NCBI GenBank assembly: GCA_963965975.1
Contig: OZ014414.1
Span: 4,439,501 to 4,503,500 of the forward strand
Length of the DNA: 64,000 bases
Direction: 5' to 3'
Source: Xestospongia bergquistia
Lineage: Eukaryota; Porifera; Demospongiae; Haplosclerida; Petrosiidae
Each line of letters opens with the position of its first letter. The stretch's first letter is position 1. Positions 14,398 to 25,975 of this stretch are shown here, piece by piece. The notes below the pieces were generated by a model. It saw only the letters and a program-made list of their open reading frames with translations, had not been told where the DNA came from and did no database searches. The position numbers and the translations under genes were made by a program.

Positions 14398-15600
14398 AAA
14401 GTAAACTGGTCTCTCTAAAGGACCTTATGGCAATAACTAAATAAACAGCTATTAACAGTTTAGTAAGTTAGTTTGCATTAACGCTCTAAAGTCTTTAAGT
14501 TAAAGACTTTAGAAAGTTTAGACTATTGAGAGAAGTTTATAAAGTAAACTGCTCAGTCTAAAGGACTTTATGGCACTAACTAAATAAACAGCTATTAACA
14601 GTTTAGTAAGTTATTTTGCATGAACGCTCTAAAGTCTTTAAGTTGAAGACTTTAGAAGGTTTAGACTATTGAGTGACGCTTATAAAGTAAACTGGTCTCT
14701 CTAAAGGACTTTATGGCAATAACTAAATAAACAGCTATTAACAGTTTAGTAAGTTAGTTTGCATTAACGCTCTAAAGTCTTTAAGTTAAAGACTTTAGAA
14801 GGCTTAGACTATTGAGAGAAGTTTATAAAGTAAACTGCTCAGTCAAAAGGACTTTATGGCACTAACTAAATAAACAGCTATTAACAGTTTAGTAAGTTAG
14901 TTTGCATTAATGCTCTAAAGTCTTTAAGTTAAAAACTTTAGAAGGTTTAGACTATTGAGAGAAGTTTATAAAGTAAACTGCTCAGTCTAAAGGAGTTTAT
15001 GGCACTAACTAAATAAACAGCTATTAACAGTTTAGTAAGTTAGTTTGCATTAACGCTCTAAGGTCTTTAAGTTAAAGACTTTAGAAGGTTTAGACTATTG
15101 AGAGAAGTTTATAAAGTAAACTGCTCAGTCTAAAGGACTTTATGGCACTAACTAAATAAACAGCTATTAACAGTTTAGTAAGTTAGTTTGCATTAACGCT
15201 CTTAAGTCTTTAAGTTAAAGACTTTAGAAGGTTTAGACTACTGAGAGAATATTATAAAGTAAACTGCTCAGTCTAAAGGACTTTATGGCACTAACTAAAT
15301 GAACAGCTACTAACAGTTTAGTAACTAAGTTTGCATTAACACTCTAAAGTCTTTAAGTTAAAGACTTTAGAAGGTCTAGACTATTGAGAGAAGTTCGTAA
15401 AGTAAACTGCTCAGTCTAAAGGACTTTATGGCACTAACTAAATGAACTGCTATTAACAGTTTAGTAAGTAAGTTTGCGTTAACACTCTAAAGTCATTAAG
15501 TTAAAGACTTTAGAAGGTTTAGACTATTGAGTGAATCTTACAAAATAAACTGCTCTGTCTAAAGGACTTTATGGCACTAACTAATTAAACAGCTATTAAC
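14398..15600 (+). repeat. Nine-monomer block, copy 4
   Basis: It begins at AAAGTAAACTGGTCTCTC, with AGGTCTAG at 15372 (offset 974). As in the copies at 2718 and 25976, it follows a monomer with the rare string GGAGCCGATGG (1597, 13564 and 25417 for the three cases). The right part passes into a local triple-monomer duplication. Confidence 0.83.
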
Positions 15601-16060
15601 AGTTTAGTAAGTTAGTTTGCATTAACGCTCTTAAGTCTTTAAGTTAAAGACTTTAGAAGGTTTAGACTACTGAGAGAAGATTATAAAGTAAACTGCTCAG
15701 TCTAAAGGACTTTATGGCACTAACTAAATGAACAGCTATTAACAGTTTAGTAACTAAGTTTGCATTAACACTCTAAAGTCTTTAAGTTAAAGACTTTAGA
15801 AGGTCTAGACTATTGAGAGAAGTTCGTAAAGTAAACTGCTCAGTCTAAAGGACTTCATGGCACTAACTAAATGAACAGCTATTAACAGTTTAGTAACTAA
15901 GTTTGCATTAACACTCTAAAGTCTTTAAGTTAAAGACTTTAGAAGGTCTAGACTATTGAGAGAAGTTCGTAAAGTAAACTGCACAGTCTAAAGGACTTTA
16001 TGGCACTAACTAAATGAACTGCTATTAACAGTTTAGTAAGTAAGTTTGCGTTTACACTCT
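15190..16060 (+). repeat. Local 3-monomer and 1-monomer duplications
   Basis: The rare variants CGCTCTTAAGTC (15197, 15626) and AGGTCTAG (15372, 15801) repeat at 429 bp (3 x 143), and AGGTCTAG repeats again 143 bp later at 15944. Adjacent identical rare monomers are what unequal crossing-over or replication slippage leaves. Confidence 0.88.
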
Positions 16061-17286
16061 AAAGTCATTAAGTTAAAGACTTTAGAAGGTTTAGACTATT
16101 GAGTGAATCTTACAAAATAAACTGCTCTGTCTAAAGGACTTTATGGCACTAACTAATTAAACAGCTATTAACAGTTTAGTAAGTTAGTTTGCATTAACGC
16201 TCTAAAGTCTTTAAGTTAAAGACTTTAGAAGGTTTAGACTATTGAGAGAATTTTATAAAGAAAACTGCTCAGTCTAAAGGACTCTATGGCACTAACTAAA
16301 TAAACAGCTATTAACAGTTTAGTAAGTTAGTTTGCATTAACGCTCTAAAGTCTTTAAGTTAAAGGCTTTAGAAGGTTTAGACTACTGAGGGAAGTTTATA
16401 AAGTAAACTGCTCAGTCTAAAGGACTTTATGGCACTAACTAACTGAACAGCCATTAACAGTTTAGTAACTAATTTTGCATTAACACTCTAAAGTCATTAA
16501 GTTAAAGACTTTAGAAGGTTTAGACTATTGAGTGAGTCTTACAAAATAAACTGCTTTGTCTAAAGGACTTTATGGCACTAACTAAATAAACAGCTATTAA
16601 CAGTTTAGTAAGTTTGTTTGCATTAACGCTCTAAAGTCTTTAAGTTAAAGACTTTAGAAGGTTTAGACTATTGAGAGAAGTTTATAAAGTAAACTGCTCA
16701 GTCTAAAGGACTTTATGGCACTAACTAAATAAAAAGCTATTAACAGTTTAGTAAGTTAGTTTACATTAACATTATAAAGTCTTTAAGTTAAAGACTTTAG
16801 AAGGTTTAGACTATTGAGCGAAGTTTATAAAGTAAACTGCTCAGTCTAAAGGACTTTATGGCATAACTAAATAAACAGCTATTAACGGTTTAGTAAGTTA
16901 GTTTGCATTAACACTCTAAAGTCTTTAAGTTAAAGATTTAGAAGGTTTAGACTATTGAGTGAGTCTTACAAAATAAACTGCTTTGTCTAAAGGACTTTAT
17001 GGCACTAACTAAATAAACAGCTATTAACAGTTTAGTAAGTTTGTTTGCATTAACGCTCTAAAGTCTTTAAGTTAAAGACTTTAGAAGGTTTAGACTATTG
17101 AGAGAAGTTTATAAAGTAAACTGCTCAGTCTAAAGGACTTTATGGCACTAGCTAAATAAACAGCTATTAACAGTTTAGTAAGTTAGTTTGCATTAATGGT
17201 CTAAAGTCTTTAAGTTAAAGACTTTAGAAGGTTTAGACTATTGAGAGAAGTTTAAAATGTAAACTGCTCAGTCTAAAGGACTCTAT

Positions 17287-17333
17287 GGCACTAACTAAAT
17301 AAACTGTTAATAGCTGTTCATTTAGTTAGTGCC
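17287..17333. repeat. Snap-back joint, forward to reverse
   Basis: GGCACTAACTAAAT (17287-17300) is followed after 19 bases by its exact reverse complement at 17320-17333. The complementarity continues outward through the CTAAAGGACT/AGTCCTTTAG segments, with one mismatch over the next 20 or so bases. Forward and reverse monomer consensuses share TAAAC at 17300-17304, so the switch point cannot be placed more finely. A fold-back template switch or a palindromic join would give this shape. Confidence 0.93.
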
Positions 17334-17465
17334 ATAAAGTCCTTTAGACTGAGCAGTTTACTTTATGAACTTCTCTCAATAGTCTAAACCTTCTAATGTC
17401 TTTAACTTAAAGACTTTAGAGCGTTAATGCAAACTAACTTACTAAACTGTTAATAGCTGTTTATT
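17305..17465 (-). repeat. Satellite, reverse island B
   Basis: About 1.1 monomers in reverse orientation, recognised by TTAGTTAGTGCCATAAAGTC and TTAATGCAAACTAACTTACT. It ends at 17465, where the sequence jumps to AAGTCTTTAAGTTAAAG in forward sense. Confidence 0.9.
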
Positions 17466-18024
17466 AAGTCTTTAAGTTAAAGACTTTAGAAGGTTTAGAC
17501 TACTGAGGGAAGTTTAGAAAGAAAACTGCTCAGTCTAAAGGACTTTATGGCACTAACTAACTGAACAGCTATTAACAGTTTAGTAACTAAGTTTGCATTA
17601 ACACTCTAAAGTCATTAAGTTAAAGACTTTAGAAGGTTTAGACTATTGAGTCTAAGTCTAAAGTTTAGTAAGTTAGTTTGCATTAACGCTCTAAAGTCTT
17701 TAAGTTAAACACTTTAGAAGGTTTAGACTATTGAGAGAAGTTTATAAAGTAAACTGCTCAGTCTAAAGGACTTTATGGCACTAACTAAATAAAAAGCTAT
17801 TAACAGTTTAGTAAGTTAGTTTACATTAACATTATAAAGTCTTTAAGTTAAAGACTTTAGAAGGTTTAGACTATTGAGCGAAGTTTATAAAGTAAACTTC
17901 TCAGTCTAAAGGACTTTATGGCATAACTAAATAAACAGCTATTAACGGTTTAGTAAGTTCGTTTGCATTAACGCTCTAAAGTCTTTAAGTTGAAGACTTT
18001 AGAAGGTTTAGACTATTTAGAGAA
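17466..18024 (+). repeat. Satellite, forward block C with a deletion joint
   Basis: Forward monomers between two inverted stretches. At about 17648-17663 the sequence passes from ATTGAG directly to TCTAAGTCTAAAG and then TTTAGTAAGTTAG, skipping most of a monomer, so one copy is internally deleted. The right end switches to reverse sense close to 18025, where ATTTAGAGAA is followed by TGTTAGCGTTTATGC. Confidence 0.85.
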
Positions 18025-21000
18025 TGTTAGCGTTTATGCAAATTATCTTACTAAAATGTTAATAGCTGTTTATTTATTTAGTGCCATAAAGTCCTTTAGA
18101 CTGAGCAGTTTACTTTATAGACTTCACTCAATCGTCTAAACATTCTAAAGTCTTTAACTTATAGACTTTAGAGCGTTAATGCAAAGTAACTTACTAAACT
18201 GTTAATAGCTGTTTATTTAGTTAGTGCCATAAAGTCCTTTAGACTGAGCAGTTTACTTCATAAACCTCTCTCAATAGTCTAAACCTTCTAAAGTCTTTAA
18301 CTTAAAGACTTTAGAGCGTTAATGCAAACTAAGTTACTAAACTCTTAATAGCTGTTTATTTAGTTAGTGCCATAAATTCCTTTAGAGAGAGCAGTTTACT
18401 TTATAAACTTCTCTCAATAGTCCAAACCTTCTAAAGTCTTTAACTTAAAGAGTTTAGAGCATTAAAGCAAACTAACTTACTAAACTGTTAATAGCTGTTT
18501 ATTTAGTTAGTGCCATAAAGTCCTTTAGACTGAGCAGTTTACTTTATAAGCGTCACTCAATGGTCTAAACCTTCTAAAGTCTTTAACTTAAAGACTTTAG
18601 AGCGTTAATGCAAACTAACTTACTAAACTGTTAATAGCTCTTTATTTATTTAGTACCATAAAGTCCTTTAGACTGAGCAGTTTACTTTAGAAACTTCTCT
18701 CAATAGTCTAAACCTTCTAAAGTCTTTAACTTAAAGACTTTAGAGCGTTAATGCAAACTAACTTACTAAACTGTTAATAGCTGTTTATTTAGTTAGTGCC
18801 ATTAAGTCCTTTAGACTGAGCAGTTTACTTTATAAAATTCTATCAATAGTCTAAACCTTCTAAAGTCTTTAACTTAAAGACTTTAGACCGTTAATGCAAA
18901 CTAACTTACTAAACTGTTAATAGCTTTTTATTTAGTTAGCGCCATAAAGTTCTTTAGACAGAGCATTTTACTTTATAAGCGTCACTCAATAGTCTAAACC
19001 TTTTAAAGTCTTTAACTTAAAGACTATAGAGCGTTAATGCAAACTAAGTTGCTAAACTGTTAATAGCTGTTTATTTAGTTAGTGCCATAAAGTCCTTTAG
19101 ACTGACCAGTTTACTTCATAAACGTCTCTCAATAGTCTAAACATTCTAAAGTCTTTAACTTAAATACTTTAGAGCGTTAATGCAAACTAACTTACTAAAC
19201 TGTTAATAGCTGTTTATTTAGTTAGTGCCATAAATTCCTTTAGAGAGAGCAGTTTACTTTATAAACTTCTCTCAATAGTCTAAACCTTCTAAAGTCTTTA
19301 ACTTAAAGACTTTAGAGCGTTAATGCAAACTAACTTACTAAACTGTTAATAGCTGTTTATTAACTTAGTGCCATAAAGTCCTTTAGACTGAGCAGTTTAC
19401 TTTATAAACGTCTCTCAATAGTCTAAACCTTCTAAAGTCTTTAACGTAAAGACTTTAGAGCGTTAACGCAAACTAACTTACTAAACTGTTAATAGCTGTT
19501 TATTTAGTTAGTGCCATAAAGTCCTTACGACAGAGCAGTTTACTTTATAAACATGTCTCAATAGTCTAAACCTTCTAAAGTCTTTAACTTAAAGACTTTA
19601 GAGCGTTAATGCAAACTAACTAAAGTGTTAATAGCTGTTTATTTAGTTAGTGCCATAAAGTCCTTTAGACAGAGCAGTTTATTTTGTAAGATTCACTCAA
19701 TAGTCTGAACCTTCTAAAGTCTTTAACTTAATGACTTTAGAGTTTTAATGCAAACTTACTTACTAAACTATTAATAGCTGTTCATTTAGTTAGTGCCATA
19801 AACTCCTTTACACTTAGTAGTTTACTTTATAAACTTCTCTCAATAGTCTAAACCTTCTAAAGTCTTTAACTTAAAGACTTTAGGGCGTTAATGCAAATTA
19901 ACTTACTAAACTGTTAATAGCTGTTTATTTAGTTAGTGCCATAAAGTCCTTTAGACTGAGCAGTTTACTTTATAAACTTCTCTCAATAGTCTAAGCCTTC
20001 TAATGTCTTAAACTTAAAGACTTTAGAGCGTTAAAGCAAACTAACTTACAAAACTGTTAGTAGCTCTTTATTTAGTTAGTGCCATAAAGTCCTTTAGACT
20101 GAGCAGGTTACTTTATAAAGTTCGTTCAATAATCTAAACCTTCTAAAGTCTTTAACTTAAAGACTTTATAGCGATAATGCAAACTAACTTACTAAACTGT
20201 TAATAGCTGTTTATTTAGTTAGTGCCATAAGGTCCTTTAGACTGAGCAGTTTACTTTATAAACTTCTCTCAATAGTCTAAAGCTTCTAAAGTCTTTAACT
20301 TAAAGACTTTAGAGTGTTAATGCAAACTAACTTACTAAGCTGTTAATAGCTGTTTATTTAGTTAGTGCCATAAAGTCCTTTAGACTGAGCAGTTTACTTT
20401 ATAAACATCTCTCAATAGTCTAAACCTTCTAAAGTCTTTAACTTAAAGACTTTAGAGCGTTAATGCAAACTAACTTACTAAACTGTTAATTGCTGTTTAT
20501 TTAGTTAGTGCCATAAAGTCCTTACGACTGAGCAGTTTACTTTATAAACATCTGTCAATAGTCTAAACCTTCTAAAGTCTTTAACTTGAAGACTTTAGAG
20601 CGTTAATGCAAACTAACTTACTAAAGTGTTAATAGCTGTTTATTAACTTAGTGCCATAAAGTCCTTTAGACTGAGCAGTTTACTTTATAAACTTCTCTCA
20701 ATAGTCTAAAGCTTCTAAAGTCTTTAACTTAAAGACTTTAGAGTGTTAATGCAAACTAACTTACTAAGCTGTTAATAGCTGTTTATTTAGTTAGTGCCAT
20801 AAAGTCCTTTAGACTGAGCAGTTTACTTTATAAACATCTCTCAATAGTCTAAACCTTCTAAAGTCTTTAACTTAAAGACTTTAGAGCGTTAATGCAAACT
20901 AACTTACTAAACTGTTAATTGCTGTTTATTTAGTTAGTGCCATAAAGTCCTTACGACTGAGCAGTTTACTTTATAAACATCTGTCAATAGTCTAAACCTT

Positions 21001-24000
21001 CTAAAGTCTTTAACTTGAAGACTTTAGAGCGTTAATGCAAACTAACTTACTAAAGTGTTAATAGCTGTTTATTAACTTAGTGCCATAAAGTCCTTTAGAC
21101 TGAGCAGTTTACTTTACGAACTTCTCTCAATAGTCTAGACCTTCTAAAGTCTTTAACTAAAAGACTTTAGAGTGTTAATGCAAACTTAGTTACTAAACTG
21201 TTAATAGCTGTTCATTTAGTTAGTGCCATAAAGTCCTTTAGACTGAGCAGTTTACTTTATAATCTTCTCTCAGTAGTCTAAACCTTCTAAAGTCTTTAAC
21301 TTAAAGACTTAAGAGCGTTAATGCAAACTAACTTACTAAACTGTTAATAGCTGTTTATTTAGTTAGTGCCATAAAGTCCTTTAGACTGAGCAGTTTACTT
21401 TATAAACTTCTCTCAATATTCTAAACCTTCTAAAGTCTTTAACTTAAAGACGTTAGAGCGTTAATGCAAACTAACTTACTAAACTGTTAATAGCTGTTTA
21501 TTTAGTTAGTGCCATAAAGTCCTTTAGACTGAGCAGTTTACTTTATAAACTTCTCTCAATAGTCTAAGCCTTCTAAAGTCTTTAACTTAAAGACTTTAGA
21601 GCGTTAATGCAAACTAACTTACTAAACTGTTAATAGCTGTTTATTTAGTTATTGCCATAAAGTCCTTTAGAGAGACCAGTTTACTTTATAAGCGTCACTC
21701 AATAGTCTAAACCTTCTAAAGTCTTCAACTTAAAGACTTTAGAGCGTTCATGCAAAATAACTTACTAAACTGTTAATAGCTGTTTATTTAGTTAGTGCCA
21801 TAAAGTCCTTTAGACTGAGCATTTTACTTATAAACTTCTCTCAATAGTCTAAACTTTCTAAAGTCTTTAACTTAAAGACTTTAGAGCGTTAATGCAAACT
21901 AACTTACTAAACTGTTAATAGCTGTTTATTAACTTAGTGCCATAAAGTCCTTTAGACAGAGCAGTTTATTTTGTATGATTCACTCAATAGTCTAAACCTT
22001 CTAAAGTCTTTAACTTAAAGACTTTAGAGCGTTAAGGCAAACTAACTTACTAAACTGTTAATAGCTGTTTATTTAGTTAGTGCCATAGAGTCCTTTAGAC
22101 TGAGCAGTTTTCTTTATAAAATTCTCTCAATAGTCTAAACCTTCTAAAGTCTTTAACTTAAAGACTTTAGAGCGTTAATGCAAACTAACTTACTAAACTG
22201 TTAATACCGGTTTAATTAGTTAGTGCCATAAAGTCCTTTAGACAGAGCAGTTTATTTTGTAAGATTCACTCAATAGTCTAAACCTTCTAAAGTCTTTAAC
22301 TTAATGACTTTAGAGTGTTAACGCAAACTTACTTACTAAACTGTTAATAGCAGTTCATTTAGTTAGTGCCATAAAGTCCTTTAGACTGAGCAGTTTACTT
22401 TACGAACTTCTCTCAATAGTCTAGACCTTCTAAAGTCTTTAACTTAAAGACTTTAGAGTGTTAATGCAAACTTAGTTACTAAACTGTTAATAGCTGTTCA
22501 TTTAGTTAGTGCCATAAAGTCCTTTAGACTGAGCAGTTTACTTTATAATCTTCTCTCAGTAGTCTAAACCTTCTAAAGTCTTTAACTTAAAGACTTAAGA
22601 GCGTTAATGCAAACTAACTTACTAAACTGTTAATAGCTGTTTATTTAGTTAGTGCCATAAAGTCCTTTAGACTGAGCAGTTTACTTTATAAACTTCTCTC
22701 AATATTCTAAACCTTCTAAATTCTTTAACTTAAAGACGTTAGAGCGTTAATGCAAACTAACTTACTAAACTGTTAATAGCTGTTTATTTAGTTAGTGCCA
22801 TAAAGTCCTTTAGACTGAGCAGTTTACTTTATAAACTTCTCTCAATAGTCTAAACCTTCTAAAGTTTTTAACTTAAAGACTTTAGAGCTTTAATGCAAAC
22901 TAACTTACTAAACTGTTAATAGCTTTTTATTTAGTTAGTGCCATAAAGTCCTTTAGACTGAGCAGTTTACTTTATAAACTTCTCTCAATAGTCTAAGCCT
23001 TCTAAAGTCTTTAACTTAAAGACTTTAGAGCGTTAATGCAAACTAACTTACTAAACTGTTAATAGCTGTTTATTTAGTTATTGCCATAAAGTCCTTTAGA
23101 GAGACCAGTTTACTTTATAAGCGTCACTCAATAGTCTAAACCTTCTAAAGTCTTCAACTTAAAGACTTTAGAGCGTTCATGCAAAATAACTTACTAAACT
23201 GTTAATAGCTGTTTATTTAGTTAGTGCCATAAAGTCCTTTAGACTGAGCAGTTTACTTTATAAACTTCTCTCAATAGTCTAAACTTTCTAAAGTCTTTAA
23301 CTTAAAGACTTTAGAGCGTTAATGCAAACTAACTTACTAAACTGTTAATAGCTGTTTATTTAGTTATTGCCATAATGTCCTTTAGAGAGACCAGTTTACT
23401 TTATAAGCGTCACTCAATAGTCTAAACCTTCTAAAGTCTTCAACTTAAAGACTTTAGAGCGTTCATGCAAAATAACTTACTAAACTGTTAATAGCTCTTT
23501 ATTTAGTTAGTGCCATAAAGTCCTTTAGACTGAGCAGTTTACTTTATAAACTTCTCTCAATAGTCTAAACTTTCTAAAGTCTTTAACTTAAAGACTTTAG
23601 AGCGTTAATGCAAACTAACTTACTAAACTGTTAATAGCTGTTTATTTAGCTAGTGCCATAAAGTCCTTTAGACTGAGCAGTTTACTTTATAAACTTCTCT
23701 CAATAGTCTAAAGCTTCTAATGTCTTTAACTTAAAGACTTTAGAGCTTTAATGCAAACAAACTTACTAAACTGTTAATAGCTGTTCATTTAGTTAGTGCC
23801 ATAAAGTCCTTTAGACAGAGCAGTTTATTTTGTAAGACTCACTCAATAGTCTAAACTTTCTAAAGTCTTTAACTTAATGACTTTAGAGTGTTAATGCAAA
23901 CTTAGTTACTAAACTGTTAATAGCTGTTCAGTTAGTTAGTGCTATAAAGTCCTTTAGACTGAGCAGTTTACTTTATAAACTTCCCTCAGTAGTCTAAACC

Positions 24001-24411
24001 TTCTAAAGTCTTTACCTTAAAGACTTTAGAGCGTTAATGCAAACTAACTTACTAAACTGTTAGTAGCTGTTTATTTAGTTAGTGCCATAGAGTCCTTTAG
24101 ACTGAGCAGTTTTCTTTATAAAATTCTCTAAATAGTCTAAACCTTCTAAAGTCTTTAACTTAAAGACTTTAGAGCGTTAATGCAAACTAACTTACTAAAC
24201 TGTTAATAGCTGTTTAATTAGTTAGTGCCATAAAGTCCTTTAGACAGAGCAGTTTATTTTGTAAGATTCACTCAATAGTCTAAACCTTCTAAAGTCTTTA
24301 ACTTAATGACTTTAGAGTGTTAACGCAAACTTACTTACTAAACAGTTAATAGCAGTTCATTTAGTTAGTGCCATAAAGTCCTTTAGACTGAGCAGGTTAC
24401 TTTACGAACTT
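18025..24411 (-). repeat. Satellite, 6.4-kb inverted block D
   Basis: About 45 monomers reading in reverse, with the same 143-bp period. It contains reverse complements of the variants that define the forward higher-order blocks: CTAGACCTTCTAAAGTC at 21135 and 22421, and GAGAGACCAGTTTACTTTA at about 21670, 23099 and 23386. The spacing from the 22421 marker to the reverse ACTGGTC variant near 23391 matches the 974-bp spacing of the forward nine-monomer block. The block was therefore inverted after those variants arose. I see no gene or insertion in it. Confidence 0.94.
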
Positions 24412-24430
24412 ATAAAGAAAACTGCTCAGT
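24387..24430. repeat. Snap-back joint, reverse to forward
   Basis: Arms 24387-24404 and 24413-24430 are complementary at 16 of 18 positions, with an 8-base loop. The switch lies in the monomer's own AGTTTA/TAAACT dyad. Reverse monomers end at ...ACGAACTT and forward monomers start at TTATAAAG, with two shared bases (24410-24411). Confidence 0.9.
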
Positions 24431-25975
24431 CTAAAGGACTTTATGGCACTAGCTAAATCAACAGCTATTAATAGTTTAGTAAGTTAGTTTGCATTAATGC
24501 TCTAAAGTCTTTAAGTTAACGACTTTAGAAAGTTTAGACTATTGAGAGAAGTTTATAAAGTAAACTGCTCAGTCTAAAGGACTTTATGGCACTAACTAAA
24601 TAAAAAGCTATTAACAGTTTAGTAAGTTAGTTTACATTAACATTATAAAGTCTTTAAGTTAAAGACTTTAGAAGGTTTAGACTATTGAGCGAAGTTTATA
24701 AAGTAAACTGCTCAGTCTAAAGGACTTTATGGCATCACTAAATAAACAGCTATTAACAGTTTAGTAAGTTAGTTTGCATTAACGCTCTAAAGTCTTTAAG
24801 TTAAAGACTTTAGAAGGTTTAGACGTTTTAGAGAAGGTTATCAAGTAAACTGCTCAGTCTAAAGGACTTTATTGCACTAACCAATAAAGAGCTATTAACA
24901 GTTTTGTAAGTTATTTTGATTTAACGCTCTAAAGTCAAGACTTTAGAAGGTTTAGACTATTGAGAGAAGTTTATCAAGTAAACTGCTCAGTCTAAAGGAC
25001 TCTATGGCACTAATTAAACAAACAGCCATTAACAGTTTAATAAGTTAGTTTGCATTAACGCTCTAAAGTCTTTAAGTTAAAGACTTTAGAAGGTTTAGAC
25101 TATTGAGAGAAGTTTATCAAGTAAACTGCTCAGTCTAAAGGACTCTATGGCACTAACTAAACAAACGGCCATTAACAGTTTAGTAAGTTAGTTTGCATTA
25201 ACGCTCTAAAGTCTTTAAGTTAAAGATTTTAGAAGGTTTAGACTATTGAGAGAAGTTTATAAAGTAAACTGCTCAGTCTAAAGGACTTTATGGCACTAAC
25301 TAAATAAACAGCTATTAACAGTTTAGTAAGTTAGTTTGCATTAACACTCTAAAGTCTTTAAGTTAAAGATTTTAGAAGGTTTAGACTATTGAGAGAAGTT
25401 TATAAAGTAAACTGCTCAGTCTAAAGGAGCCGATGGCACTAACTAAATAAACAGCTATTAACAGTTTAGTAAGTTAGTTTGCATTAACGCTCTAAAGTCT
25501 TTAAGTTAAAGACTATAGAAGGTTTAGACTATTGAGAGAAGTTTATAAAGTAAACTCTTCAGTCTAAAGGACTTTATGGCACTAACTAAATGAACAGCTA
25601 TTAACAGTTTAGTAAGTAAGTTTCCATTAACACTCTAAAGTCATTAAGTTAAAGACTTTAGAAGGTTTAGACTATTGAGTGAATCTTACAAAATAAACTG
25701 GTCTGTCTAAAGGACTTTATGGCACTAACTAAATAAACAGCTATTAACAGTTTAGTAGGTTAGTTTGCATTAACGCTCTAAAGTCTTTAAGTTAAAGACT
25801 TTAGAAGGTTTAGACTATTGAGAGAAGTTTATAAAGTAAACTGCTCAGTCTAAAGGACTTTATGGCACTAACTAAATAAACAGCTATTAACAGTTTAGTA
25901 AGTTAGTTTGCATTAACGCTCTAAAGTCTTTAAGTTAAAGACTTTTGAAGGTTTAGACTATTGAGTGACGCTTAT

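Larger units (their letters stand above)
1..17304 (+). repeat. 143-bp satellite array, forward block A
   Basis: Head-to-tail monomers of 143 bp, about 121 copies, starting mid-array at the window edge. The period was measured on the recurring string AAAGTAAACTG at 1, 144 and 287. Monomers differ by scattered substitutions and fall into recognisable variant classes: a main class, a class with ATCTTACAAAATAAACTGCT, a class with ACTGGTCTCTCTAAAGG, and a class shortened inside the central palindrome. The classes recur in fixed order, which gives higher-order repeats listed separately. I see no reading frame of note on either strand and no unrelated insertion. It is probably a centromeric or pericentromeric satellite, but that is inference from size and homogeneity. 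Confidence 0.97.

Noticed and set aside
17281-18030. Clustered inversions treated as proven biology
   Set aside because: Satellite arrays are prone to assembly and chimeric-read errors. The joints are reported as seen, but their reality depends on read support I cannot examine.
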